Origin: an uncultured bacterium
GTDB lineage: Bacteria; UBP6; UBA1177
Assembly: GCA_905235605.1 (NCBI GenBank)
Contig: CAJOMF010000007.1
Location: 1-44,355 of the forward strand
Direction: 5' to 3'
Length of the DNA: 44,355 bases
Part shown: positions 34,180 to 44,355 of the stretch, one piece after another
Numbering within the stretch: position 1 is the stretch's first letter
Layout: each line of letters opens with the position of its first letter
Translations under genes and position numbers: made by a program
Notes under the pieces: generated by a model
Database searches by the model: none
Told to the model about the DNA's origin: nothing
What the model saw: the letters and a program-made list of their open reading frames with translations, nothing else

Positions 34180-36558
34180 ATGATGAGTATCGAAAATTTT
34201 GATCTGACAGAGATTCCGGCAACTTTACCGCTGTTTATTCTGAATGACAATGTTCTTTTTCCTTTGATGATCCTGGGGATCAGCCGTTCTACCGGCCCGG
34301 CGTTCGAAAATATGCTCAGGGCGGCAGCTTCTACCGGAAACTATGTCGTGGTGGCAGCAAGAAAGCACGAAAAGCCTGAAGTACCCTCAAACGATCCGCA
34401 TCTGACGGCCGAAGACATTTATCCGGTGGCGACTATCGCAGCTGTCGCACGTGAGAGATCGGGAGAAGGCGCAGGCGGCACTGCGATCATCAAAGGCCTG
34501 AAGAAAGTAAGGATAAAATCGACATATTTTGAACCGAAATTCCAGGCCGCTTTCGCAAAAGTCGAAGTCGTCGAGGAAGAGACATATCTTCAGGAGAACG
34601 ACAGACTGCTTGTCAGAACTGCTGTCGCCGAAACCAGAAGAATGATAGATATTCTGGTCTCAATGAACCGCGTTCCTGCAGGAATGTTCAAGGATTTCAA
34701 GAATATAACTGATCCTGCCAGACTTGCTGAATTTGTGGCTTCCAACTTTATGAGAAGTGTCGCGGAGATGCAGAAAGTTCTTGAGGAAAACTCTCCGATG
34801 AAAAAACTGGAGATGGCGCAGAAGGTTCTCGAGGATGCTATCGCTTTCTCGCAGGTTCAGAACGATATAAAGCGCAAAACGATGGAACGGCTCGACAAAG
34901 GGCAGAAGGATATGATCCTGCGTGAGCAGATAAAGCAGATCCAGAACGAACTCGGAGAGGGAGATCCTTTTTCCGCAAGTATCCGGGATTACGAGAAAAA
35001 ACTTGAAGAAGGTCTGCTGCCGGATCATGCGGTTCCGGAGGTGAAAAAGCAGATCGAACGCCTTAAAAGCATGAGTCCGTTTTCGCAGGATTCTTCGATG
35101 CTTTCTTCGTGGATAGATTCTGTTTTCGATCTTCCGTGGAAAATTTCGACCGAGGACAACAAGGACATAAACGAAGCTGAAAGAGTGCTTCAGGCCGATC
35201 ACTACGGTCTTGAAGACGTCAAAGAGAGGATCCTTGAGTTCCTTGCAGTACGTCAGATAAAGGGCGACCAGAATTCGAAATCTCCGATCCTCTGCTTCGT
35301 GGGGCCTCCCGGAGTCGGCAAAACTTCGCTCGGAAAGTCGATTGCACGCGCTTTGAAGCGCAAATTCTACCGCTTAAGTCTCGGAGGCCTGCACGATGAG
35401 GCCGAGATCCGCGGTCACAGGCGGACTTACGTCGGCGCGATGCAGGGAAAGATTTTGAAAGGGCTCACGACCTGCAAGTCGAACAATCCGGTTTTCATGC
35501 TCGACGAAATAGACAAACTGGGAAAAGATTTCCGCGGAGATCCTTCGTCGGCGCTTCTCGAAGTGCTTGATCCGGAGCAGAATTTCTCGTTTCTGGATAA
35601 CTACATCGGGATCCCGTTCGACCTCAGCAAAGTCTTTTTCATCGCGACGGCGAACTGGGAGGACACGATCCCCGAACCGCTCAAAGACAGGATGGAAGTC
35701 ATCAGACTTTCTGGCTATACAGACTTGGAACGTATTGAAATTGCTAAGAAATATCTGATTCCGCGTCAGCTTGAAAACAACGGCCTCACACCGAAGGAGA
35801 TCCAGTTCACGAAAGAGGCTCTTCTTTTTATTTCGAGGAGATACACCCGTGAAGCCGGTGTCAGGAACCTTGAAAGATGCATTGGTTCGATCTGCCGCAA
35901 AACGGCGACTCTCAAAGTCCAGAAAAAGGATTTTGCGAAAAAAATCACCCCGAAAGTGGTCGAACAGTATCTCAAACTTCCGCCTTTTTCGGAGCACGAT
36001 TTCGACGAAGAAAAGAGGGCAGGTGTCATCACAGGGCTTGCGTGGACGCAGTACGGCGGCGCGACTCTGAAAATCGAAGCAAATTCAATGAAGGGCGGCG
36101 GAAACCTGCTTCTCACCGGAAAACTGGGCGAAGTCATGCAGGAATCAGCCCGCATCGCACTTTCATTCATCCGCAGCAACGCGGCAAAATTCGGTCTTGG
36201 AGCTGATTTCACGATAAGCGACAAGGACATCCATATCCATTTCCCGGCGGGAGCGACCCCGAAAGACGGTCCGAGCGCCGGAATAGCCATAACTTCGGCA
36301 CTTCTCAGCCTCTTTTTGAACAAGGCGATAGACCCGAAGATAGCGATGACAGGCGAGATCAGCCTCACCGGTGAAGTGCTTCCGATCGGCGGGCTCAAGG
36401 AAAAACTTCTCGCGGCAAAACGCAACGAAGTGACCAAAGTCCTGATCCCGGAGCAGAACCGCGCCCTTTACGAAAGCATCGAAGACGAGATAAAATCAGG
36501 GATAGACGTCGTTTTCGTCAGGGAATACAACGACGTTTTCAAAGTTTTGTTCGGATAG
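34180..36558 (+). CDS. lon: ATP-dependent protease Lon
   Basis: LAPF-type N-terminus, FVGPPGVGKTSLGKSIARALKRKFYRLSLGGLHDEAEIRGHRRTYVGAMQGKIL, PKDGPSAGIAITSALLSL catalytic Ser motif, GEVLPIGGLKEKLLAAKR. Confidence 0.97.
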   Translation: MMSIENFDLTEIPATLPLFILNDNVLFPLMILGISRSTGPAFENMLRAAASTGNYVVVAARKHEKPEVPSNDPHLTAEDIYPVATIAAVARERSGEGAGGTAIIKGLKKVRIKSTYFEPKFQAAFAKVEVVEEETYLQENDRLLVRTAVAETRRMIDILVSMNRVPAGMFKDFKNITDPARLAEFVASNFMRSVAEMQKVLEENSPMKKLEMAQKVLEDAIAFSQVQNDIKRKTMERLDKGQKDMILREQIKQIQNELGEGDPFSASIRDYEKKLEEGLLPDHAVPEVKKQIERLKSMSPFSQDSSMLSSWIDSVFDLPWKISTEDNKDINEAERVLQADHYGLEDVKERILEFLAVRQIKGDQNSKSPILCFVGPPGVGKTSLGKSIARALKRKFYRLSLGGLHDEAEIRGHRRTYVGAMQGKILKGLTTCKSNNPVFMLDEIDKLGKDFRGDPSSALLEVLDPEQNFSFLDNYIGIPFDLSKVFFIATANWEDTIPEPLKDRMEVIRLSGYTDLERIEIAKKYLIPRQLENNGLTPKEIQFTKEALLFISRRYTREAGVRNLERCIGSICRKTATLKVQKKDFAKKITPKVVEQYLKLPPFSEHDFDEEKRAGVITGLAWTQYGGATLKIEANSMKGGGNLLLTGKLGEVMQESARIALSFIRSNAAKFGLGADFTISDKDIHIHFPAGATPKDGPSAGIAITSALLSLFLNKAIDPKIAMTGEISLTGEVLPIGGLKEKLLAAKRNEVTKVLIPEQNRALYESIEDEIKSGIDVVFVREYNDVFKVLFG

Positions 36559-36580
36559 AGCGGCATCATCCCTATAATAC

Positions 36581-36608
36581 TTGAGAAAAAGTCTGATTTT
36601 CATATTAT
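36581..36608 (+). promoter_or_regulatory. Candidate sigma70-type promoter upstream of the helicase gene
   Basis: TTGAGA (36581-36586), 16-nt spacer, TATTAT (36603-36608); RBS ggaggt and TTG start at 36650. Confidence 0.55.
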
Positions 36609-36649
36609 GCGCCGTTTTTGGCTTTTGAATTTTCTCCTGGAGGTGTTTT

Positions 36650-39061
36650 TTGTCTTCGTTTTGGCTGGCAATTTGTTTTATGGCGCTATTCGTATATTTT
36701 CTTTTCAAAATCAAAAATTTTTTTCTAAGTCGTGATTCTTACAGGGAAAAACCTCGGAAGAAAAAACCTGATTATGCAAAAAATCCACGTCTGAAGATTC
36801 AAAGGGATTCTCTGATCGTAAAAATCAATCAGGAAATGTCCAAACTGCCGGATAAATACATAAATCTGACAGATGATAAGAAAATCCTGAGTCCGCTTAA
36901 AAAATATGCTGATAAGATCGTTTCTGAATTTTGTGAAGCCGGCTATACTTTGGAAAAATGTCTTCAGCGACACAACGAACATTTCATAAAAAGACACATT
37001 TCGGATGCTGTTTTTGATGATATAGGCGGCAGGGGTTTGAGCGAAGAGCAGAGACGGGCGGTTCTGTGCGATGCGAAATCGTCTCTGGTTCTTGCCGGTG
37101 CAGGTTCAGGAAAAACATTTACGATATGCGGTAAAGTCAAATATCTGCTGGAGAAAAATTTCGCGAAGGAAAACGAGATCCTTCTGCTTTCGTATTCTCA
37201 CGATTCGGCCAAGGATCTGGAAAAGAAAGTCTCTAAAATAGCGCATGCTTTGACGGTTAAAACTTTTCATTCGCTCGGATATAAAATTCTTACAGAGGCT
37301 TTAGGCGAAAAGAAGACGACAGACAATCAGTTAGACAACCATATCACAAAATATTTTGATGAAGTTCTTGTGAAAAGCAGCCGCCAGGCTGTAAAACTTA
37401 TTAATTATCTGGCCAATTATTTTGATCTGCCTGAGGTCAATAACAGGAACATTGCAAATAAAAAAAGAGGGTTCAGGTCAAAAAATTTTGAGACAATGAA
37501 AAATGCTCTGCGGGAGCTTTCACAGGAACCTGACAAAAATATGACCATGCAGAAGGAGTATGTGAAAAGCGCTGAAGAGCTTGTCATAGCAAACTTTCTG
37601 TCGCTTAACGGCATAAAATACGAGTATGAAAGACCTTATGAAATTCAGACTGCAACAATTGAAAAACGGCAGTATCTTCCCGATTTCTATCTTCCTGATT
37701 ACGGGATTTATATAGAGCATTACGGTATAAATAAAGAAGGAAAAACACCGCAGTATTCAAGAGAGGTAAGCAGAAAATATATTGAAGGGATCGAGTGGAA
37801 AAGAAAACTACATGCGGAAAACGGCACAGTCTGCATAGAAACTTATTCCTATGAATTTGAAGATGAAACGCTTTGCGAAAATCTGGAACGCAATCTGAAA
37901 GCTGTCGGAGTAAAATTCCGCCCGTTGCCGGATAAGGAAATCTTCAATATTCTCCACTCCATATATGGAGGAAGAAGTTTTAAAAAATTCCATAAGGTCA
38001 TACGGACATTTTTGGCTTTATATAAGTCAAACTATCGTCCTGACGAGAACGGTTTCAAGATTCTCTCGCAAAAATGTGTGTGTAAAACTGCGATAGAAAG
38101 AAAAAGAGTACAGATATTTTTGGAAATAGCTGAAAAAATATATAGATACTATGTTTCGAATTTGGAGAAATCGGGCAAAATCGATTTCGACGATATGATT
38201 CTCAGGGCTTCAGACTGTTTGGACGGATTGGAAGGTTTCCGTTATAAATACATAATTGTTGACGAGTTTCAGGATATTTCGCAAAGCAGGAATAAGCTGC
38301 TTCAAAAACTGATAAGACACGGAAATTCAAAACTTTTTGCAGTCGGAGACGACTGGCAGGCGATATACAGGTTTGCAGGAAGCGATGTCGGGATTATCAA
38401 CGGTTTTGACAATATTTTTGAAGATCCTCAAACTAATCTTATTTCGACGACTTACAGAAATTCTGCAGAACTCCAGCAGGTAGCAGAGAAATTTATTACG
38501 CAAAACCCGCTTCAGAAAAGGAAAAACATTCATTCTGACAAACATCAGGAAAATCCGATAAGGATCGTTTACCACGATAAAAACCGCGCGGATGCGTTGA
38601 CGGCTGCGCTGGCGGATATTGCTTCGCTTCAGACTGAAAGTAATTCCAAGGTTCAAGTTATGCTCCTCGGCAGAAATAAACGAGATGTTAACGCTTTGGA
38701 GGAAGATCCAAGGTTTCCGCCTGTAAATGGCAAAGATAAGAAAGAAAAATTCGTAAAACACAGAGATTTTCCGAATATTGAGATGCGGTATTACACGGTA
38801 CACAGCTCAAAAGGGCTTGAAGAGGATTATGTCATTTTATTGAACGGTGACGATGATTACAGCGGATTCCCGAATAAAATGGAGGAAGATCCGATAATTG
38901 CAACGCTTCTGGGCGGTAATGACGACTATCCTTTCGCGGAAGAACGAAGGTTGTTTTATGTCGCGATAACACGGACAAAACTGATAACTTACATTCTTGC
39001 AGATCAGAATGCACCGTCGGAATTTGTTACTGAAATTGAAAACGAATGCGCGGTTTTGTAG
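36650..39061 (+). CDS. UvrD/Rep-like SF1 helicase with N-terminal TM segment and embedded nuclease-like domain
   Basis: TTG start; TM WLAICFMALFVYFLF; SSLVLAGAGSGKTFTICGKV (Walker A), YIIVDEFQDISQSR (Walker B), VGDDWQAIYRFAGSD, TVHSSKGLEEDYVILL; insert YLPDFYLPDYGIYIEHYGINKEG..EWKRKLHAENGTVCIETYSYEF. Confidence 0.9.
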   Translation: MSSFWLAICFMALFVYFLFKIKNFFLSRDSYREKPRKKKPDYAKNPRLKIQRDSLIVKINQEMSKLPDKYINLTDDKKILSPLKKYADKIVSEFCEAGYTLEKCLQRHNEHFIKRHISDAVFDDIGGRGLSEEQRRAVLCDAKSSLVLAGAGSGKTFTICGKVKYLLEKNFAKENEILLLSYSHDSAKDLEKKVSKIAHALTVKTFHSLGYKILTEALGEKKTTDNQLDNHITKYFDEVLVKSSRQAVKLINYLANYFDLPEVNNRNIANKKRGFRSKNFETMKNALRELSQEPDKNMTMQKEYVKSAEELVIANFLSLNGIKYEYERPYEIQTATIEKRQYLPDFYLPDYGIYIEHYGINKEGKTPQYSREVSRKYIEGIEWKRKLHAENGTVCIETYSYEFEDETLCENLERNLKAVGVKFRPLPDKEIFNILHSIYGGRSFKKFHKVIRTFLALYKSNYRPDENGFKILSQKCVCKTAIERKRVQIFLEIAEKIYRYYVSNLEKSGKIDFDDMILRASDCLDGLEGFRYKYIIVDEFQDISQSRNKLLQKLIRHGNSKLFAVGDDWQAIYRFAGSDVGIINGFDNIFEDPQTNLISTTYRNSAELQQVAEKFITQNPLQKRKNIHSDKHQENPIRIVYHDKNRADALTAALADIASLQTESNSKVQVMLLGRNKRDVNALEEDPRFPPVNGKDKKEKFVKHRDFPNIEMRYYTVHSSKGLEEDYVILLNGDDDYSGFPNKMEEDPIIATLLGGNDDYPFAEERRLFYVAITRTKLITYILADQNAPSEFVTEIENECAVL

Positions 39062-39096
39062 AATAGGTCAAAGTGCTGAAAAAATAAGAAAAGTGA

Positions 39097-39126
39097 TTGA
39101 CAATCTCCACATAATTACTATATATA
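39097..39126 (+). promoter_or_regulatory. Candidate sigma70-type promoter for the panD gene cluster
   Basis: TTGACA at 39097-39102 with TATATA 16 or 18 nt downstream; panD start at 39163. Confidence 0.6.
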
Positions 39127-39162
39127 CAGCCGTTTTTTTGCTGAGTAAGTTCTGAGGATATC

Positions 39163-39510
39163 ATGTTCGGTAAGTTTTTGAAGTCGAAAATTCATCGTGC
39201 AACGGTTACGGGAGCCGATATAAACTATCAGGGAAGTATCACGATAGACAGAGAACTGATGCGTTGTGCTGATCTGCAACCATTTGAATTTGTTGATATT
39301 TGGGATGTTACGAACGGTGCGAGGGTAGAGACTTACGTCATCGAAGGCGAAGCGGGTTCCGGCTGCATCTGCATCAACGGTGCCGCGGCTCACCTTGTCA
39401 CAAAAGGCGATCTCGTGATCATCGCTGCGCACAGATATGTTTCGGAAGGCGAAGCAGTTCCCGAACCGAAGATCGTTTTCGTCGATTCCCAAAACAAGCC
39501 TGTTCATTAG
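39163..39510 (+). CDS. panD: Aspartate 1-decarboxylase precursor
   Basis: [27 protein letters not shown] (self-cleavage GS), [31 protein letters not shown]. Confidence 0.96.
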   Translation: MFGKFLKSKIHRATVTGADINYQGSITIDRELMRCADLQPFEFVDIWDVTNGARVETYVIEGEAGSGCICINGAAAHLVTKGDLVIIAAHRYVSEGEAVPEPKIVFVDSQNKPVH

Positions 39511-39518
39511 AGGTTTTC

Positions 39519-39875
39519 ATGGAAAAGAAACAAAGAGTTTTCGGCAGAGCGCCGGTCTCGCTTAAAATATCCCTTTCGGAAGATACAGACGATATCAGCA
39601 TAAAATTCGACACGGCGAACCTCAGTGAAGGCGGCATTTTCGTCAAATCGTCGCTGCTTTGGGAGCCTGGGCAGGTTTTCAGGCTTTCGTTCACGCTTCC
39701 GGGAACGGAAAAGGAGATAAACGTGAAGGGCGTAGTTGCCAGAAGTGACGATAAATACTCGATTTTTACCGAAAACGATTCTTCTATTCCGGGGATGGGG
39801 ATAAAATTTATCGATCTGAGCGACGAAGACAGAAAAATCATAAAAGATTTTATTTCTCAACTGGATTCCAAGTAA
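39519..39875 (+). CDS. PilZ-domain protein
   Basis: RVFGRAPVSLKISL..TANLSEGGIFVKSSLLWEPGQVFRLSFTLPGTEKEINVKGVVAR; start reset to 39519 (the ORF-track start runs through panD). Confidence 0.78.
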   Translation: MEKKQRVFGRAPVSLKISLSEDTDDISIKFDTANLSEGGIFVKSSLLWEPGQVFRLSFTLPGTEKEINVKGVVARSDDKYSIFTENDSSIPGMGIKFIDLSDEDRKIIKDFISQLDSK

Positions 39876-39893
39876 CCGTTTTTATCCGAACAG

Positions 39894-40400
39894 GTGAAAA
39901 TGCAGGAAAATAACAGTAAAAAAGAGTATCTTAACAGCCGGCGCAAACACTTTCTGTGGGGAACTTTTGCTCTTGTTATGTTTGGTGCGATCCTTTATTC
40001 TGCAAATGTCGTGAGCGATTATGCCGAAAAAAACGATCTTGAAAATTTGGATGAGGCAAAAGACTATTTTGTTGAAATATTCAAAAAGGATATTGCGATA
40101 TTTCCTGACGGAGAGACTGCAGAAGACGAGAAAAGTGATGCAGAAAAAGAGGAAAAGTCGATAAATCTTCTCAAAGTTCCGCTTCTTTTAAACTGTTCGG
40201 TGGAAGATGGCAAAGCTATCGTAAAAGAGCCTTTCGAAGTTGCCAAAAACAAAGTGACAAATGCTGTCTTTGAACTTGGTAATCACGGTAATACGCTGTA
40301 TTCATTGGATTTTTCTTCAAAGGAAAATAATGTTTTCTGCCGCGGGACAATGAAGGAAGGCGAGAAAAAAATATTTGTTTACTACTGTGAAAAGATATGA
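39894..40400 (+). CDS. Hypothetical protein with one N-terminal TM
   Basis: 168 aa, HFLWGTFALVMFGAILYSANVV TM segment, overlaps the downstream CDF gene. Confidence 0.65.
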   Translation: MKMQENNSKKEYLNSRRKHFLWGTFALVMFGAILYSANVVSDYAEKNDLENLDEAKDYFVEIFKKDIAIFPDGETAEDEKSDAEKEEKSINLLKVPLLLNCSVEDGKAIVKEPFEVAKNKVTNAVFELGNHGNTLYSLDFSSKENNVFCRGTMKEGEKKIFVYYCEKI

Positions 40401-41296
40401 CAACTGACGGAATTTCAACGGAAAAAAAGATAAAACGCGTTACGGCGGTCGGGCTTTCTGCCAATTTTTTTCTGACGGTTTTCAAAATTCTGGCAGGTTA
40501 TTTCGGAAACAGCCAGACGGTCATCGCAGACGGTATCCACAGCCTCAGCGATTCAGTCACTGACATCGCGGTAATCGTCGGTTCCTCATTCTGGAGCGCT
40601 CCGCCTGACGAAAGTCATCCGCACGGTCACAAGAGGATCGAGACTTTTATCACTGTGATTATCGGACTCGCGCTTTTCTTTGTTGCTTACGGGATAGGGC
40701 ACAACGCGGTCAGGACTTTCAACGATCCCGATGAGGCACCTTCATATATTGCTTTAATCGCAGCTTTGATTTCCATCATCGTGAAAGAGGCTTTGTATCA
40801 GTACACATACTATTTCGGAAAAAATCTGAAATCTCTGGCTGTCGTCGCAAACGCATGGCATCACAGAAGCGATGCGATAAGTTCGGTCCCTGCGGCTCTG
40901 GCGGTAATAATTTCAATGAAATTCCCTGATTATCCCTACATTGACAACATCGGCGCTCTGATAGTTTCACTCTTTATCGTCTGGACGGCGTTCAAAATTT
41001 CGTGGTCTTCGGTTCTTGAACTTACCGACGCCGGAGCTGATAAAGCTGCATGCGAATCGATAGAATGCGCCGCAAAAGGGGTAGACGGGGTAAAAAGCAT
41101 ACACAAGTGCAGAACAAGAAAATACGGAAGCGGGATCCAGGTCGATCTTCACATTCAGGTCGATCCCGAAATCTCTGTCCGCGAAGGTCACGCGATAGGG
41201 CACAAAGTCGAGGACGAACTTTTCAAAAACCACGATGTCATCGATGTTATCGTCCATGTCGAGCCTTTCGGAGAGGACGGATCAGAAAACGATTAG
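40397..41296 (+). CDS. Cation diffusion facilitator family transporter
   Basis: [62 protein letters not shown]. Confidence 0.93.
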   Translation: MTTDGISTEKKIKRVTAVGLSANFFLTVFKILAGYFGNSQTVIADGIHSLSDSVTDIAVIVGSSFWSAPPDESHPHGHKRIETFITVIIGLALFFVAYGIGHNAVRTFNDPDEAPSYIALIAALISIIVKEALYQYTYYFGKNLKSLAVVANAWHHRSDAISSVPAALAVIISMKFPDYPYIDNIGALIVSLFIVWTAFKISWSSVLELTDAGADKAACESIECAAKGVDGVKSIHKCRTRKYGSGIQVDLHIQVDPEISVREGHAIGHKVEDELFKNHDVIDVIVHVEPFGEDGSEND

Positions 41297-41307
41297 GAGG
41301 GATTTTT

Positions 41308-41856
41308 ATGTTTGAAGGAACAACCATCATCTGCGTAAGAGACAAGTCGTCGGTGATAATCGCCGGAGACGGTCAGGTCACTTTCGGAAATACGGTGCTT
41401 AAAGGCAACGCCCACAAAGTGAGAAGGCTTGCCGAAGGCAGGATCATTGCCGGTTTCGCCGGTTCGACGGCTGACGCGGTAACTCTTTTCGAAATTTTTG
41501 AGGAAAAACTCAAAAAATATAACTACCAGCTCAAAAAATCGGCAGTCGAGCTCAGCAAGGCTTGGCGCAAAGACCGCGTTCTGGGCAAACTCGAGGCGCT
41601 TCTCCTTGTTGCCGATGCAGACGATACGCTTCTTATTTCAGGCAGCGGAGATGTGCTTGAGCCTGAAAAAAACATTATTGCGATCGGTTCGGGCGGAAAC
41701 TATGCCTACGCGGCGGCTGTTGCTCTGAGCGAAAACACGAAACTTCCGGCTCACGATATCGCGCTGAAATCACTTAAAATCGCAGCAGATATCTGCATTT
41801 ATACCAATTCGAACTTCTCTTTTGAAGAGATCAGGACAGACGGAGAAAAGAAATGA
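41308..41856 (+). CDS. hslV: ATP-dependent protease subunit HslV
   Basis: [61 protein letters not shown] ggaggg; start reset to 41308. Confidence 0.95.
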   Translation: MFEGTTIICVRDKSSVIIAGDGQVTFGNTVLKGNAHKVRRLAEGRIIAGFAGSTADAVTLFEIFEEKLKKYNYQLKKSAVELSKAWRKDRVLGKLEALLLVADADDTLLISGSGDVLEPEKNIIAIGSGGNYAYAAAVALSENTKLPAHDIALKSLKIAADICIYTNSNFSFEEIRTDGEKK

Positions 41857-43253
41857 GCAAATATTCTGTTGAAGAATTGACTCCGAAACGGGTCGTTGAA
41901 GAACTCAACCGCTTCATAATCGGACAGGAAGATGCGAAAAAAGCGGTCGCGGTCGCACTCAGGAACCGCTGGAGACGCTCGAAAATAGAGGATGAATTCT
42001 TAAAAAAAGAGATAACCCCTAGAAATATCCTCATGTCGGGACCGACCGGAGTGGGGAAGACCGAGATCGCAAGAAGACTTGCCGAAATTTCGAATGCGCC
42101 GTTTTTAAAGGTCGAAGCGACAAAATTCACCGAAGTCGGATACGTCGGACGTGATGTCGAATCGATGATAAAAGACCTCGTGAAGAGGGCTGTGAATGAG
42201 AAAAAGGCGATTGAAACCGAAATCGTCTATCAGAAAGCGGAGGAGATCGCGAAAGAGCAGATCCTCGACCTTCTGAATGTTCCGAATCCGGAAAAACTTC
42301 CCAAAGATTCCGAGGATTTTGAGGAAAAATACAAAAGACAGACCGATTACCGCAAAAAAATGCTTGAAAAACTCGAGGCAGGGAAACTTGACGACAAAAA
42401 GGTGAAAATTCCGGTGCGTCATTCCCCGATGCCGGTACCTGTCCTGGAAGTCATCGGTTCTTCCGAAAATATGCCCGAAGATCTCGACAACATGATCAAG
42501 GAGATGATGAGCAGCATTTTTCCGCCGAATGCAGGCAGGAACGAAAACGGAAAAAAGGAAAAAACGGTGAGTGTTGCCGAAGCATTCAACAATATTGTCC
42601 AGACCGAAGCTGAAAAGATGATCGACCGCGACAAAATAATCCGTGAGGCGCTTGAATGGGTCGAAAATGACGGTATCATCTTCATCGACGAGATCGACAA
42701 GATCATAGCAAGCGGTTCTTCCCACGGTCCCGATGTTTCGCGTGAAGGCGTTCAGCGCGACATTCTGCCGATAGTTGAGGGATGTACTGTCAATACAAAA
42801 TACGGACCTGTACGTACAGATCACATACTTTTCATTGCGGCAGGCGCATTCCACATGAATTCTCCCGAAGATCTCATTCCAGAACTTCAGGGGCGTTTCC
42901 CGATCAAGGCGCAGCTTCGTTCGCTCACGAAAAACGATTTCGTCAAGATCCTTTCGGAAACTGAAAATTCGCTTCCCGTGCAGTATGCAGAGCTTATGAA
43001 GTCCGAAAAAGTGACGCTCAACTTCACTACGTCCGGGATCGAAGAGATCGCTTCCATCGCGTTTGAAGAGAACAGCACGACGCAGGATATCGGCGCAAGA
43101 CGTCTGCAGTCGGTCATGGAGATCCTGCTCGAGGACATTTCCTTCAACGCTTCAGAAAAGAGCGGCTCGAAGATCAAGATCGACAAGGCTTACGTCAACA
43201 AATGGTATAAGTCCGCGAAAGAAAACGAAAAATTAGCCAACTACATAATTTAG
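41853..43253 (+). CDS. hslU: ATP-dependent protease ATPase subunit HslU
   Basis: [88 protein letters not shown]. Confidence 0.97.
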   Translation: MSKYSVEELTPKRVVEELNRFIIGQEDAKKAVAVALRNRWRRSKIEDEFLKKEITPRNILMSGPTGVGKTEIARRLAEISNAPFLKVEATKFTEVGYVGRDVESMIKDLVKRAVNEKKAIETEIVYQKAEEIAKEQILDLLNVPNPEKLPKDSEDFEEKYKRQTDYRKKMLEKLEAGKLDDKKVKIPVRHSPMPVPVLEVIGSSENMPEDLDNMIKEMMSSIFPPNAGRNENGKKEKTVSVAEAFNNIVQTEAEKMIDRDKIIREALEWVENDGIIFIDEIDKIIASGSSHGPDVSREGVQRDILPIVEGCTVNTKYGPVRTDHILFIAAGAFHMNSPEDLIPELQGRFPIKAQLRSLTKNDFVKILSETENSLPVQYAELMKSEKVTLNFTTSGIEEIASIAFEENSTTQDIGARRLQSVMEILLEDISFNASEKSGSKIKIDKAYVNKWYKSAKENEKLANYII

Positions 43254-43260
43254 GAGCAAC

Positions 43261-43521
43261 ATGAACTATCAATATGCGACAAGCGGGACCTGTTCCGAAC
43301 TCATTCTTTTCGATATTGACGAAAACACAGTCGTAACTAACATAAAATTCATCGGCGGCTGCAACGGAAACCTGAAGGCAATTTCAAAACTCGTTGACGG
43401 ATGGACGGCAGACCAGATCGCCGCTAAACTTCTCGGCAACGAATGCGGTTTCAAAGGAACTTCGTGCGCCGACCAGCTTGCAAAAGCAGTCCTCGAAGCG
43501 GCAGGAAAACTTAATAAATAA
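43261..43521 (+). CDS. TSCPD domain-containing protein
   Basis: 86 aa, YATSGTCSELILFDIDENTVVTNIKFIGGCNGNLKAISKLVDG..CGFKGTSCADQLAKAV. Confidence 0.88.
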   Translation: MNYQYATSGTCSELILFDIDENTVVTNIKFIGGCNGNLKAISKLVDGWTADQIAAKLLGNECGFKGTSCADQLAKAVLEAAGKLNK

Positions 43522-44190
43522 TCAGCTGAAATAAGGCGTTCGCCTTGCTAAAGTGAGCCCGTTCACGCTTACGGCTCCGTTTTTCTTCAAAAGTTTCGCA
43601 ATCTCTTCGATCGTTGAAGCGGTCGTGCAGACATCATCCACGATCAGAAATTTTTCTCCTTTTACGCTTCTGGTGAGGGTAAAGGCATCTTTCAGATTTT
43701 CCCTCCTTTCTTCGTAGTCAAGTCCTGCCTGATGCGCGGTTTTGCGGATTTTCTTCAATAATTTCGGGTCAAATTTCAAACCGTGCCTTCGGGCGAGCCT
43801 GTCTGCGAAAATCTCAGCCTGATTGAAAGAGCGCAGAAGTTTGTCCCAGAATCTCATCGGCGGAAAGATGACAGTCCTTCCTTCTACAAGTTCGAGAGGT
43901 GCGTTTTCGGCAAGATAGCGGCCTAAAATTTCGGCGATGCTTTTCACTTTTCCGTATTTCATTTCTGATATCAGTTTTGAAATGCTTCCGCTGTAGATGA
44001 AAAGAGAAAAAATTTTGTCAAAATGTAACTTTTTTCCTTTGCATGAAAAACATTCAGGCTCATTCGGATTGAGCGTGAAGTTCCCGCATTTCGGGCATCT
44101 TCTTTCACAGATTAGTGCAAATTTTGCACATTCCTTACATAAAAAATATTGATTTTCAGCAATGCCGCCGCAGATAAGACATGAGTTCAT
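43522..44190 (-). CDS. ComF family phosphoribosyltransferase
   Basis: N-terminal Cys clusters (CLICGG, CKECA, CPKCG, CFSC); FNQAEIFADRLARRHGL; FLIVDDVCTTASTIEEIAKLLKKNGA PRPP motif. Confidence 0.93.
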   Translation of the reverse strand: MNSCLICGGIAENQYFLCKECAKFALICERRCPKCGNFTLNPNEPECFSCKGKKLHFDKIFSLFIYSGSISKLISEMKYGKVKSIAEILGRYLAENAPLELVEGRTVIFPPMRFWDKLLRSFNQAEIFADRLARRHGLKFDPKLLKKIRKTAHQAGLDYEERRENLKDAFTLTRSVKGEKFLIVDDVCTTASTIEEIAKLLKKNGAVSVNGLTLARRTPYFS

Positions 44191-44355
44191 TGTTAATCAA
44201 CAAATAAAAATCTGCAAACTTTAAAATAAAATTATCCAAAGTCAAAAAAATATATTTTGGTTCAGTCACATTTTGTGTGGGATAAAAGATTTTGTTCATG
44301 TCCGTGCCTGCTCATATCAATAAGTTTTAAGAAAAAGTATTCGTCGTCATTATAG

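Noticed and set aside
35374-36437. Two minus-strand ORFs of 207 and 223 aa
   Set aside because: Both are antisense to the conserved Lon ATPase and protease domains.
39300-39518. N-terminal extension of the PilZ ORF through panD
   Set aside because: It is an Arg/His-rich out-of-frame reading of panD; the true start is ATG 39519.
41050-41307. N-terminal extension of the HslV ORF through the CDF gene
   Set aside because: It is an out-of-frame reading; hslV has an RBS and ATG at 41308 giving MFEGTT, as expected for the catalytic Thr.
42105-42854. 249-aa minus-strand ORF
   Set aside because: Antisense to hslU; composition is that of a shadow ORF.

Overview
The window is a gene-dense bacterial chromosomal segment with about 36 convincing protein-coding genes, one tRNA and several short repeats. 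I found no rRNA, CRISPR array, transposase or phage genes. Housekeeping genes recognised from their translations are asd, hpf, tRNA-Arg(CCG), folC, nadE, a leuC-type dehydratase, rarA, a KH-domain RNA-binding protein, fcl, lon, panD, hslV-hslU and a comF-type phosphoribosyltransferase. Between them lie envelope genes: five or more lipoproteins with very acidic D/S/T/E linkers, two gingipain-like (C25) proteins, two tandem MopE / choice-of-anchor-L-like paralogs, and beta-barrel proteins. The best candidate for an undescribed system is a tightly overlapping five-gene minus-strand operon (716-6395). It encodes an HlyD-type adaptor fused to a DUF3616-like propeller, a TolC-like channel, a VTC-type polyphosphate polymerase-like protein, a DUF4956 membrane protein and a polytopic membrane protein. 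Other notable items are a divergent membrane-anchored ApbE-fold protein, a CFI-box protein fused through an apparent internal signal peptide to an outer-membrane barrel, an SF1 helicase with an N-terminal TM segment and an embedded nuclease-like domain, an hpf-tRNA-glucosaminidase gene string with almost no room for a ribosome-binding site, and three kinds of short repeat element. All family assignments come from reading the translations by eye; no searches were run.
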